Shown piece after piece: positions 37,222-48,950 of a stretch of 64,000 nucleotides of DNA. The translations under genes were made by a program, and so were the position numbers. The stretch covers positions 7,270,727-7,334,726 of the forward strand of contig OY987245.1 in the NCBI GenBank assembly GCA_963920765.1, in the 5' to 3' direction. The stretch is from Ulota crispa. Lineage: Eukaryota > Streptophyta > Bryopsida > Orthotrichales > Orthotrichaceae. The notes beneath the pieces were generated by a model, which was not told the origin of the DNA, made no database searches, and saw nothing but the letters and a program-made list of their open reading frames with translations. Numbering within the stretch: the first letter of the stretch is position 1; every line of letters starts with the position of its first letter.

Positions 37222-38362
37222 TTAACCCTTAAAGGACCATTGTCCCTTTGGGGGACAAATGCAATTTTGGGCATTTACCTATGGCAAAACTACTTTGCAT
37301 TATTTTTTGAAACTTTTAATGAAGATGGGAATTTAAAGATCTGCGTGGACATCTAATTTTTTCTTCATTCTGACATTTATTGAAGAAGTTATGCATGAAT
37401 TTTTGAAAAACACAGGAGTGCAGGCAGCCAATTTTTTTTTAAATAACATTTTTTTAAAATAAAAATCTAAAATTAGTTCTCTAGATCTATATCTATAAAA
37501 GAATCCCAAGACCCCATTTTGGATGAAAAATACAAAGTTTTAGTGCAACTAAGAGTTACATTCCATGCATGTAAGTTGCGCCTTTTACATTTTCTTTATT
37601 TAACAAGTTGCACCTTTTACGTCTTCTATTGTTGCACCTTTTACATTTTCTATTTAATGCCTCCATTGGTACAACGGGTACGTAAACTAGTTATACATAA
37701 GTGAGGAGCTTTGAATCATTTTTTGATTTATGAGTGAAAATTTTTAGTTTGCGGGTAGGTATGGGACTCCCATACCTCCATTCCTTTTGCCTTTGGTGCT
37801 TTACTTTTTTGAGCTCTTTGTGAATTTGTTTTTTTACTTTTTTTTCCAGATTGCAATAGACTAAGATTCTTTGGTTTTCACCATTTGGATCAAAGTAATC
37901 TAGATTTCTCAATTTTACATAAGTCCTCCAATTTTGCCTAGTGTATATACAAATTTCATGGCTTTACAGCATTGCAAGATTTTACAAAGTATGATTCACA
38001 CCTCCAATTCATTTGAAAATTTTCTCACACCTACCTAACTTGGTCTTCTACATGGAAAAAAGAAAACCTCAACTTTGCATAGAGCAATTTTTTGATTTAG
38101 GAGCAATCAAACTATCAAAGGCTTCTAGAAGTTTTGGGTAGCAGGGAAAAAAACTTTTTTTTTCACTTCAGATGTCAATATCTCACTCCTCTACATCTAG
38201 AATGAGTTGGTTTTTTTCCACAAGTACCTCCCATAGTTGAGGGCAAGATCTTACAATTGGATTTCTAAAGTAAAAAGAATCTTTTCTTTCTACTCATTCC
38301 CTTAAAACCGGCAATTTTCAATAACTTTCACATAAAAAAGGGCTTGGTTCTTTAGGGGTTAA
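37222..38362 (-). mobile_element. TTAA-flanked ~1130-bp element, reverse orientation
   Basis: TTAA at 37222-37225 is followed by CCCTTAAAGGACCATTGTCC; TTGGTTCTTTAGGGG precedes TTAA at 38359-38362. The interior is the reverse complement of the family at 874 and 6296. A short repeat of GTTGCACCTTTTAC near 37570-37660 explains part of the extra length. Confidence 0.78.
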
Positions 38363-40573
38363 TAGGCTTTGTTGTAACACAAAAGACGTGCATACGGGTG
38401 TTTCCTACTCACCTATGAATCAAATCTCAAAAATTCATGACCAATGTTTTTTAATCAATTATCATTTAAAACCATGAATTTGATATAGAAAAATTCATCA
38501 AAAATAGGATTTAGGTTTTTTGAAACTTGAATTCAATACGCTTGATTGGGATTGCGTATGAATTGCAAAATTATAATGCAAGATAAGAAAATGCCAACTA
38601 TATTATATTATGCAAGTTCTTTTACTTGCAAAACAAACAATATGTATCATTATCAACTAGTACTATACGTCAATTATAGCGTCCCAAACATTTCCATCAC
38701 CTTAGAACATCTCTTGCAACCCTCCAAATGTCTAGGCTCCTTGGACATTGTGATGAAAAGCAATCAACTCTAACATAAGTCAACCTCTACATCTACCTTC
38801 CCCCTTCAAATAAGTCATGTTGGAAGGGGTCTCTAAACCTTCAACAAGTTATATTTTTTTGTTGTCATAGCTTACTATATTTCTTTTGGAAGATTCTAGA
38901 CTTGTGATTGGTTGGCACCATACTTAGCGGATTGTACCGTTGGGGGTACAAGTGGCCATCCCCTCTTGGTTGGACAAAGAGGAATTGGAGGGACCTAGGT
39001 AATTGCAAGGTTGTAGGAGATGCTCTAATTCTATTGTTCAAAGAACTTTGCATCATATGGAATCTATTAGGTATCTCTTGTTGATTTGAATCATAAGTAT
39101 TTTCTTTGTGTGCAATCCCAATCAAGCATACTAAATTTCAACTCCAAAAAACCAAAACCCCATTTTTAGTGAATTACTTTGTATTAAATTCACAATTTTA
39201 CATGAAAATTGAATGAAAAAAATTGGTGATGAATTTTTTAGATTTGATTGTATGGACCTATAAGAAACACTAATACACATATTTTCTCTTATCAAGCATT
39301 TCCAAAAAAAGCTTCTAAATTCTTTCTAGAAAGATTTCAATGGTGGGATGAATATGTCCAAATTTTGTAAAATTGATACTTCTTTACAATAATTGAATTT
39401 TTCTATTTAACTAACACATTATGATTAAGTTTTTACTTTTGAACATGATGATGCATTTGCTTTGTCAAAATCTATATTAAATAGAAATATGTCTATTTCA
39501 AAAAATTGGGCATATCACAAGTCACATTAGAGTAACAATAGTTATGTTCATATAATAAATGTTTTCAAAAAACCAACTTCCATAATACGTAATATTTTCT
39601 TACCACATTAAAATTATTACAATGTCGTTGATTACGTAAACCTAGATAAAAATTGACAAAAGTAGTTTTACTCGAAGATTATAGCTAAGGGTTTCCAACT
39701 TGTTAAAAATACTTAAAAAACATTTGACGGTAGATTCCATTGCTACCTCTATCAAAAGACCAAATTGTGAATTAGTTGAACCTTAAAAAAAAAAAGTACA
39801 TTATCACTTTTAAAAAAAATTATTGTGTAAATTCTATTGATCACATTTTTGTAAAAAGTAAAGTGAAAATTTTCTCACAAACAAATCATACTCTAAATTT
39901 AGCAAAAAAAAGTATACAAAATTTGAAACTTGAATGTTAGTAAAACGCCCAAACCAAGCTTTATTATACCGTTATAAAAACGGTCCTCAAGAGGTTGATC
40001 ATTACAAAAAAAGTTAGGCCTAAAAAAAGCCATTAGAATTGATTAAATAAAGATGTAAATGATATGATGGACTCGACATTGCAATCAATATTCCCCCCTT
40101 CTTGCTCATGGGCCAGGAAGAGGGCAAAGCAATTTTGAAAAGTTGCATGTCTTTGATGGCGGCCTTGCTGGAGTCCTTTTTGCCTTTTTGCTTGACAATG
40201 ATGGAGTCCTTCACCAGTTGTGTTCTTGATTGCTTGCACTATTCACACTTTTTTGCATTGTTCTTCGCATTGTCCTCTGTGCACTATCCTCTGTGCACTG
40301 TTTCCAATTTTGAAGGGCTTGTTTTTGTTTTTTTTAAGGTTTTTCTGTAGCTTTGGCGATGGATTCTGATTGTCCTTTCAAAGTTCAAGTGTCTATGAAC
40401 TCTAAATACTAGTCTATACTAGTAAGAAGATGATTGATTCACGAGCAATTGCCGAGGTCAGCTTTTGCTGAGAAACAAAAGCGAGGTGATTCTAACCTTG
40501 ATTCATGGTTAGATTCTTCAATTTATCCTCTAGATCCATCAACAAGGAAATGACCAAGATTTAGTGATGTTAA
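38363..40573. other. AT-rich intergenic sequence
   Basis: No supported gene. A paired segment appears twice: 36810-37130 and 39120-39480 share 'ccaaaaccccatttttggtgaatt'-type text, so an unnamed dispersed repeat is present. Short frames at 40020-40350 lack domains. Confidence 0.45.
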
Positions 40574-43500
40574 AAGTCTTTTGGGTTTGTCGGAGATGGT
40601 GAGAGAGGTTTGCTTGGTTACACTCAAAGCTTAAACAATTTTGAATTTGAGAGACAGCTTGCTCTTCAGCGATGTAGAATGGAATTAGAATCCGAGAATC
40701 TGAGAGAACGTTTAGAAGAACAAACTTGACAATTGGAGACTTTACAAGTCAAATCTATGCAATGATAGTCCAATTTAGAGTGAAACCAAATTGCTGAGTG
40801 TTCATATCTTTGTAATGCTATGGAACTGTGGCAATATGAGTACATCAATCTTGAGAAAAGTTCAATTACATTAGTAGCATCACTAAGCAGAGATCTTGAG
40901 GAAAGCATGAAATTTGAAACAAAACTAGAATCACAGATTGAGGCATTCCAGAGAGAACACGCTGAGAAACTGAATGGGCTTGAACAATCTCACATACTTG
41001 AGGTACAAAATATCAGTGTAGCGTTAGAAGAAGCATCAAAAACAATTTCCATGCTAGAAAAAAAATGCAAAAAACCACTAAGAAAACAACCAAGTCAAGC
41101 CTAAAAATGCAGAGTTTGCAAAGATTTGCATGAGTTGTCTCAGTTCAAAGGTTGTGCTAAATGCCAAAGGAGGTTAGCGAGATTGATTATTCCTAGAGCT
41201 ACCGTGAAGCGCATCCAAGAGCGTAACTCAAAAACTAGATCAAAATAGAGGCTATGTGGATCACAAGAGATTCAAATACAATCAAGAATGGTATTGGCTA
41301 CAATCTTTTCAAGGAAAGAAGTGAGCACCATGTTAGAAAGTCCACGCATGCAATCAGTCACTACTAAGACTGCAAATGATTGCTTAGAGAAGATTGGTTC
41401 TCAGATTGGAGCAGCTGAAATTTGCGAGATAAAAGATTCTAGAGGAATGACTCACATTGGTTGTTCAAAGATTTACAAAAAATTAAAAAATGGTATCAAA
41501 GCTACTGGTTCTAGATTACGTGTCGGCTATTTGCCACGACCTTGGCATGTTTCATTACTTTGTTGAGAAATGAATGCTAAGCTCCAAGATTTTGTAGGAA
41601 ACTACTATTCAATCAGCAATAGTTTAGAAATACAGCCAAGCACAAAATCTAAGAGAAAGGAGACCATACAAGTGGAATTGACTACAAAGAATTCATTCTT
41701 TGTAGATGTCAAGATGGTGCATAAAACAATGGTCGCATTCTACAATTTCTCATTAGAAGGTATGTTTGTTACACTTTTTTTTTGTTTGGCATTCATCTTG
41801 ACTTAACCACCATCCATACTGGTAATAGATTTGATTTTATCACTGCAAGACTAAAGGATTGATAGGCCATGCTTTCACATTGTTTGTATTTGTACTGAAA
41901 ATCAAAATCAAATGAGCTTTTACCCTTTTGTTCCACACGAGAATTTTGTTCTTGTTGAACTCATCTTAGGACACCAGTGTTATCTTTTAACAGATGTGCC
42001 GCCCCAGCCAAACTCTGACAATGTCTTCCACCTAGATCGGTTCTTTTGAAAAGGAGCCTTAAGACCAAAAACAAGGGATAGAGTCCCATCTCCACCTCAT
42101 GGAATAAGTAAAATAACATTAAAAGTAGTGGTATTTCACCAATGCTTTGAGGGCTCCCACTTATCCTACACCTTTTAAGTCATTTCACAAAGTCAGACTA
42201 GAGTCAAGCTCAACAAGGTCTTCTTTCCCCGCTGATTCTTCCAAGCGCGTTCCTTTGGCTGTGGTTTTGCTAGATAGTAGATAGGGACATGGTTTCGTTA
42301 GACAATAGATAGGGACAGTGGGAATCTTGTTGATCCATTCATGCGAGTCACTAATTAGATGATTGTTGCAAAGAGTTTTTGTAGTTAGGGTCTCATGTAA
42401 TTTGGTCCATAAACTTAAGTGGCTGATCCATAAATCATTCTTGAATTCATGCAAAATAGCTAGAAAACCACTCATATTTGTGATCAAACTAGATGAAGCT
42501 AAAATTATACACGGACAGAAGTTTGAAAGGATGAGTATCACCATAATGAGTTGTGCTTTAGATCCACAAATTGACAAAATAGATCCAAAGTATATTGCAG
42601 TTCAAAGTTAACGTGAGATCTGGCCAATTGGTTGCTTTCAGATAGAAAAAGAGTCACACGAGATTCTATCTTGAGTGTTCTCCCAAACTAGAATTCCATC
42701 TTTGATCAAAGCGCAAGAAGATGGACAACTTTTGGTGGTCCATGAGGTAGGTGAATCCAAAGTAGAATGGCATCTATCGGCTGATTTGAAGACAGTGAAA
42801 TGTATGTTTGGCTTAGGCCATGGAGCTTGTGCCAAGCACCGTTGCATCTATTGTTCCCAAGCAGTCCAAAAGACCATCATTGGAACAGCCAAACAAGCTA
42901 GAGTCGCATTCAACAAACATGGAGGAATTGTTTGGGAAGGTGGCTTGTTCTCATCTATTCTGCAATCGGAGCCTATCAGTGGAGGTGCAACTTTGGCTTG
43001 GTGGAAACCAATCTTGCCTATTCCCCTAGAGAGGGTTCACATCTGCACATTACATGCTTTCAATCGTATCATTGAGAAGATTGTCCATCTGCATTTTCAG
43101 TTCATTTGGACCATAAGAGATAAAAAGTTGCAAGAGCATGCAATTGAAGACGTGCAAGGAGTTATATCTTCTACAGGTGCACATGGTGGAAACGTGGTGA
43201 TATTCAAAGATGATAAACTCTCAGGAAAGAAGAATAGTGTTCCTAGTAAGCCATCGTTCAATAGAATTTATGCTGAAAACTTTTTAAAAAAGCCCATTTT
43301 GCCTTCTGGATCATATAAGTTTCACACAGATGTCATAATAGCAGAAAGAAACTTCATTGGTGGCGGAGAAGCTAGAAGAGCAATGCTTGCAGTTTGGCAA
43401 GGGTTGGACAACCTTCGACCTTATTTTTCAGGGGTGACACAGGAACAAAATGAAATAAATGATTTTGAAGCCCTTATTTCAAAATGGGGACACGATTATA

Positions 43501-44375
43501 TTGCTGCTTATGGCAAGACACATGTCACATTGTCACCCATTATATTGTAAGTAAACTATCCTAAGTCTTGTTCACATGTTTCAAGTTATTATTTTATTGT
43601 TGCATTAAGGTAATAGGGTGCTCTTAAACCGTCACTTTAAGAGAGGTTTGGACTTTCATGGGCTTTACATAATAGGAAGATTTTTTGCCTGATTTTCAAT
43701 CAAAGAGAAATGGATGCTGAATCTAATTGGAACATAATTTTTTTCATATTTTTTGAACCATTATTGAACTGGTGATGAATTTTCAAAGTTTTTTGTAGTA
43801 GATACCTGTTTGTGACTCTAGGTCTCCCATAAAGCGTCCCCTTGCAAGTTGTGAAGAGATGAATGAAATCAAGGAGTATGATTGGCTCTTAAAATAAAAT
43901 ACACCTTTTCTTCTTTGACTTGAAGGGGTTCATTCAAGTACCACTTCATAACCATTCTTCAATCACCTATGAAACGGTTTACCAAAGGTTGCAATTAGAA
44001 CATCCTACCTTAGAACCAAATCTTGTGGCTAATTTTGAATGTAGCTAAATCCTGCAGCACATTATTGTGAAGCATGCACCTTGGTTTGTGCTCAAATATG
44101 GAAGCTTATCTGTGTGGTCCAATCAAGGAATGGAATACAGTCACTACGCTGCAAAAGCGGCAAATCAAGCTCATACACAACATGGTGGAGGCTGGACCAA
44201 GTTGAGTCCCTTACAACAGACATACCAGCATTGGTATCGTTTAATTCAGCATCGTTTTAGAGAGAAAGAAAATGAAATTTTTGCATGTCTTTGGGAGCAG
44301 TCAGGGGAAGGACTCACCATTGAAGCACGTATACAAAAGAGAAGAGAAGCCTTAGTTAATTCAAGTGCAAATTGA
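40574..44375 (+). pseudogene. Broken transposase-like gene A (coiled coil, CxxC pair, DDE-like layout)
   Basis: One frame is followable from about 40574 to a GTATGT donor at 41760, again from about 42303 to about 43546, and a third block at 44058-44375. Block 1 has a predicted coiled coil (40620-41060), then C-x2-C-x11-C-x2-C ('CRVC...CAKC'). Block 2 has 'VIKLDEAKI' (possible first acidic residue), 'WHLSADLKTVKCMFGLG' (second Asp) followed by 'HRCIYC'. Block 3 has 'NQGMEYSHYAAKAA' (possible acidic third residue). An acidic residue in a D-L-K motif just before a Cys pair occurs in several eukaryotic DDE transposases; family membership here is my inference. Block 1 has seven stops (TGA at 40727, 40763, 40781 and 41564; TAG at 40766 and 41246; TAA at 41102) and block 2 has stops at 42360, 42609 and 42672, with no frameshift in either. 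The junction between blocks 2 and 3 does not join in phase at the obvious sites. Confidence 0.6.
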
Positions 44376-44496
44376 CACAGTCAATCATGGTGCCAAAATT
44401 GTGATAGAGTTGGATCAAAATGGGTTGATCAACCAATAAATTCAAGTACAGAAGTTGTCCCCAAGAAATCTAGTAGTATTACTCAACAAGAACTAC

Positions 44497-45863
44497 CTTT
44501 AGCAGTCGTGGAGGTAAGGCATCTCCCGTAGTCCAATTCCTCTCATGCCTTCGAGTCACCTGTAGTTGAAAATACACACTTAATTAGCAAGTGAATAGCA
44601 CTTTGAACCTTGCAGATATCTTTTTGAAGTGGTTCAAATTGGTTTCAAGTAAAACAATGAATGACACTATTTCGTGAGTGTAATAGATGAAATTGAATGT
44701 TTTGACAAAAAATTTAAGCTGAAGGCTCACAACTCATGGATCCCCGCTCATAATTTAGTATTCTCCGTAAAAAAGCTTCAATGAGAAAAAAGAGTATTTT
44801 AAAATTACCTTTGTGGATTGTTGATCCTCATTAATAATGTAGATCGTGAAATCAGAGGGGGCACTTGCTCCTAGTGCCATTTCAACTTCTGACTGCAAAG
44901 AACTTAGGGTCTAGTTGAGTCCAACTTCAAGTTCTTGTTGCCACTCATCCATCTGGCAAAGAATTTTGACAATCTGAATAGGCCCTGCTTGATCCATTGG
45001 TTGCCACAAACCACCAGCTATCAATCGAAGTCTGTTGTACTAGTAGTTGGAATACAATGTATTGCATCCTACATGGTACTTAAAGATTACCGAGGCTAAG
45101 TCTACACAACACTTGATTTCATCAGCTCCTAAGTATATCCTTTCATTCCACCCTTTGTCCATAAGTGAGTCAAACACTTCCTGGGAATTATCTTTAAAAA
45201 TAAATAAAGTCCGAGTTTTATGAATGTCTGACAACACAGCAAATAAATTAACCATGACATTGATTGGCATAAACGAATTGATGTGTGTCACCCAACTTCC
45301 AATACGAGGTTTTGTTGCAGAAAGAAAGTCTTCCTGTATTTTTGCTCTGAAAGCTTATGTTGTTCCCATGTCAGGTAGTGGCCAAGCCGGATCATCAAAT
45401 GCTGGAAGGGGGATTGCTTCTAAACGACCAAACCCTCCATTGGTACTTGGATGGTACCAAGAATTGTAAAAATACACAGACTCTTCCATAAGCTGTCTAT
45501 GGCTGCAAGAGCCCATACTTGCCTCTCCAATTTCAGCGTGATAGAAACAAATAACTTGTACAATACTAGTAGGTGCAACCCAATTGTCATATCTTGATGG
45601 ATATAAATCTACAATTCATAACAATCAATTCAAAATTTAATAAACTGCATTAAAGAGAGTACAAATTGATAAAAGCTTAAAGAGAAAATGTGATGAAAAA
45701 GTTAATGAGAGAGCTTACAACTGCAAGCTCCTTGTGCTGGAACATCTGTGAAACTCAATTTCAATTGTTGATGACTATAAGCATGTTGCACTTGAATTGC
45801 CAGAATTGCTGAGCCATCTGAACATACTTTGAACACCAAAACCCTAGCCAAGTACATTAGTAG
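44497..45863 (-). pseudogene. Broken spliced gene B, unknown family, convergent with gene A
   Basis: Three exons fit on the minus strand: about 45863-45719, 45608-44809 and 44559-44497. Junctions are GTAAGC/TTGTAG (phase 1, 110-bp intron) and GTAATT/CTACAG (phase 0), and the last exon ends at another GT donor. The product would be roughly 335 residues. It contains 'VFKVCSDGSAILAIQVQ', 'YDNWVAPTSIVQVICFYHAE', 'YFYNSWYHPSTNGGFGRLEA', 'LPAFDDPAWPLPDMG' and 'SFMPINVMVNLFAVLSD'. I do not recognise the family. In-frame stops are TAA at 45355 and TAG at 45040 and 44911. Frame and splice signals survive, so it was recently a real gene. Its position tail-to-tail with gene A, about 120 bp away, suggests a second gene of the same mobile element, though a host gene is not excluded. 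Confidence 0.55.
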
Positions 45864-45884
45864 AAAACTCCGTCCAAAACAATA

Positions 45885-47300
45885 GAAAACCAATAGTTTC
45901 TTGTTGTTTTGGGCACTTGCACACGCTAATTGACTAATTTAACAGAATTTTGTAAAAAACTACCTACGTTCTATTAATTTGGACACCACCGTCCAAATCA
46001 ACAGAAATTTTAGAATCTTCCAAAATCCATTTCGGAATCTTTGAAAATCTTTTGAGAATCTTTGAGAATCTTTGAGAATCTTTGAGAATCTTTGAGAATC
46101 TTTGAGAATCTTTTCAACATTTTCAAGCATCTTTAAAAACCTTTTCAAGATTTTAGAATCTTTGAGAATATTGAAGAACATTTGAGAAACTTTGAGAATC
46201 TTCTTGGAATCTTTGAGAATCTTTGAAAATCTTTTAGGATCTTTGAGAATATTTGAGAATCTTTTAGGAATCTTTGAAAATCTTTTTGAAATATTTGAGG
46301 ATCTTTGAGGATCTTTGTAGAATCTTTGAGAATCAACTTGGAATCTTTGAGGATCTTTGAGGATCTTTGTAGAATCTTTGAGAATCAACTTGGAATCTTT
46401 GAGGATCTTTAAGAATCTTCTTGGAATATTTGAGAATCTATTAGGAATATTTGAGAATCTTCTTGGAATGTTTGAGGATCTTTGAAGATCTTTGAGAATC
46501 TTCTTAGAATCTTTGAGAATCTTTTAGGAATCTTGTAGAATCTTTCAAAATCTTTCAAAATCTTTCAAAATCTTTCAAAAACTTCTTGGAATCTTTGAGA
46601 ATCTTTGAGAATCTTCTTGGAAGCTTTGAGAATCTTTGAGGATCTTTAAGAATCTTTGAGAACCTTCTTGAAATCTATAAGATTCTTTTTGAAAACTTCT
46701 TGGAATGCATTAAAATACATCAATTTTTTTATAAAATAGAATCATCTAGAATCTTTTTAGAATCTTTTAAAATTCATTAAAATACTTCAAAATCTTATTT
46801 ATATATATATATATATATATAAAAACCCTTACAATCTTTTTGCGTTGTGTTTGGAATCTTTTTGAACTTCATTAAAATATATCTAAAATTTAAAAAATAA
46901 AAGAATCTTTCAAAATCTTTTAGAATCTTTTGGAGTTCTTGTTGTGTATTGAATTTTGTTTTTCTTCACTTTTCACAATTTGACATGATTTGAAATTAGT
47001 AGACTTTAAAGTCTACTAAAAATAGGCATCTTTATGAAAACTTGGTTTATTTGTTGTTGTTTTGGTTGTATTAATTGAGTTCACTTTTTGTTGAAATTAA
47101 TTGATTTTTGTTTTGATTAATAGATTTTTGTCCAAGTGAATAGTAAAGTGCACTTAGTCAATGTGATCAAAGTAACATAAAAACCCAAGTTTCTACTAGT
47201 GATGACCAAAACAACAAAAAATCAACAGTTTCTTGTTGATTTTGGACATTTTTGGACACAACTTGACTAATTTAACAAAATTTCATAAAAAACTTATAGC
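45885..47300. repeat. Direct repeats of ~75 bp flanking the decamer array
   Basis: 45890-45965 and 47225-47300 share text including 'agtttcttgttg', 'ttgactaatttaaca' and 'taaaaaact' in the same orientation. They bracket the decamer array, and could be an old duplication or the ends of an unrecognised element. Confidence 0.55.
46011..46800. repeat. Degenerate decamer array (GAATCTTTGA type)
   Basis: Nearly 800 bp consist of variants of GAATCTTTGA, 10-12 bp long, with a higher-order unit near 46300-46410 (two copies about 75 bp apart of 'gaggatctttgtagaatctt'). It ends against an (AT)n run at 46800-46821. The minus-strand frame through it (45960-46388, ILKDSKRF-like repeats) is a translation of the array, not a gene. 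Confidence 0.9.
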
Positions 47301-48621
47301 ATTTTATTGTATTAGATGCCACATTTTCTTTATGGAAAAACATAAAAAATGCCCCCCAATTCTTTGAAAAAATCAAGTACATCCTAGAAATATTTAAATT
47401 ATCAAAACTACCCTTTGCTTTCTGAAGAAATTTCAATTATATCCCTAATATCTTAGAAAAACATTAAAAATGCTCCTCAACTATTTTGAATTATCAAATG
47501 TATCCTTGTGTTGTTTGAAAAATATTTTTTACTTTTGTTTTTGTGTAAAAATGCTAATTAATCTTTATTCTTGGATTTTGAAAATTTCATGAATATCTCT
47601 AATTTTTTGTGCCTTTTTATTGCAATTCTATTTTAAATAAAAATAAAAACAATAAAGAACACTATGTAGTTGATGCAATAGTTTTTGCAATGATAAATCT
47701 ATATGCAAGAATTCTACAAAGAGTTTGAATAACTGACTATAAGATTGAGTTTGCATTTAACTTGATTCTATTTTTTGTAATTTTCATTGTCATTCTAGTA
47801 CTTACAAAAACTGGTAATAAAAATCATTAAATTATGGGAACTTCCAATATTCTCAAAAATAACCAAGGGTATGTAGTTTAGATGATATTCATACATAAAT
47901 TAAACTAGAGTTAATTTTTATACGTAAAATTACACAAGATTATTTCTTATGTTTCAAAATGAAAGAGCAATTTTGGTGATATCTCAAATTTCTAGGGATA
48001 TAGTTGATATTCCTACAAAAAACAAGATTATTTTTGATATTTTCCCTTCTTTTATTAACTAGATCAACAAAAAAATCAATTTCTTGTGAAATATATTTGG
48101 AATCCTTAAAAAGATTCAAAAGTCTTCAAAATATTATAGAATCTTGTTTAATCTTTTGGATCCTTTAAAATTTTGATTGTATAATTGCAAAGTTATTGTT
48201 TCCACAACTATCCAAAATTTGATGTTTTTTGAAGCTACCAAACTATAGAGGCTATTTTCACCTAATATGAGTTTTGTTTTCAAAAAAATTAAAACTATAA
48301 CTTTTTTAGGAATGAAGCCAACCTTCACTTGTAATAATCATTTTGAGATTTATGTATTCCAATCAAAAGTTATAAAGTAAAATCAAAATGGTGGAAATAA
48401 ATATTTTTTTACAAATTTCTGAACACTCTTTGATTTTTGCTCATAACTTTTGATTCAAGATTTGAAATCTAAAAAAAATTGTTGGAGATGAAAGTAGACT
48501 ACATTTAACAACTTTTTGTACTTTATGATTTTTTGAAAAAAAATTCTTCTAATAGGCCGAAATAGCCTCCAAATATAAGCAAACACTATAAAACTAAGTT
48601 ATCAATTCGTTTGTACACATG
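47301..48621. other. AT-rich intergenic sequence
   Basis: No supported gene or clear element. Confidence 0.4.
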
Positions 48622-48625
48622 AGCA

Positions 48626-48950
48626 CATGGAGTTGTTGTGGTGGATGGGGTCGTGGCCTTCCACCCACAAGGTAGGGAGTTTGAACCCTGCCTCCGACCA
48701 ATTTCTACCACCGGCTGGTCCGGTTACTAGGCCCAAGGCTGGTGGTCAGAGACCGGCTGATCCGGTTACCATACCTGTGGCTCGAGGCTCGCAACTGACT
48801 GCTCTGGTTGCTGCTTCCGCGTAGAGGGTTTTTGATTAAATATTTTGAGTAATTATAGGAAAGTTTAATATTGAAAAAAATGAAAAAAATAACAAATAAA
48901 TAATAAATAAATAACAAATAAATAACAAATAAATAACAAAAAATCAACAC
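48626..48950 (+). mobile_element. tRNA-derived SINE-like unit with AAATAAC-rich tail
   Basis: A GC-rich head stands out in AT-rich DNA. An A-box-like TGGTGGATGGGG lies near 48639, and a B-box-like AGTTTGAACCC near 48678, about 40 bp apart, as in tRNA-derived RNA polymerase III promoters. Two related blocks (ACCGGCTGGTCCGGTTACTA and ACCGGCTGATCCGGTTACCA) follow, then an AT-rich 3' tail of AACAAATAAATA repeats (48890-48945). The head is too diverged to be a tRNA gene. SINE assignment is inferred. Confidence 0.5.

Noticed and set aside
45960-46388. 142-residue minus-strand frame rich in ILKDSKRF repeats
   Set aside because: It is the decamer array read in one frame; unit length and composition explain it.
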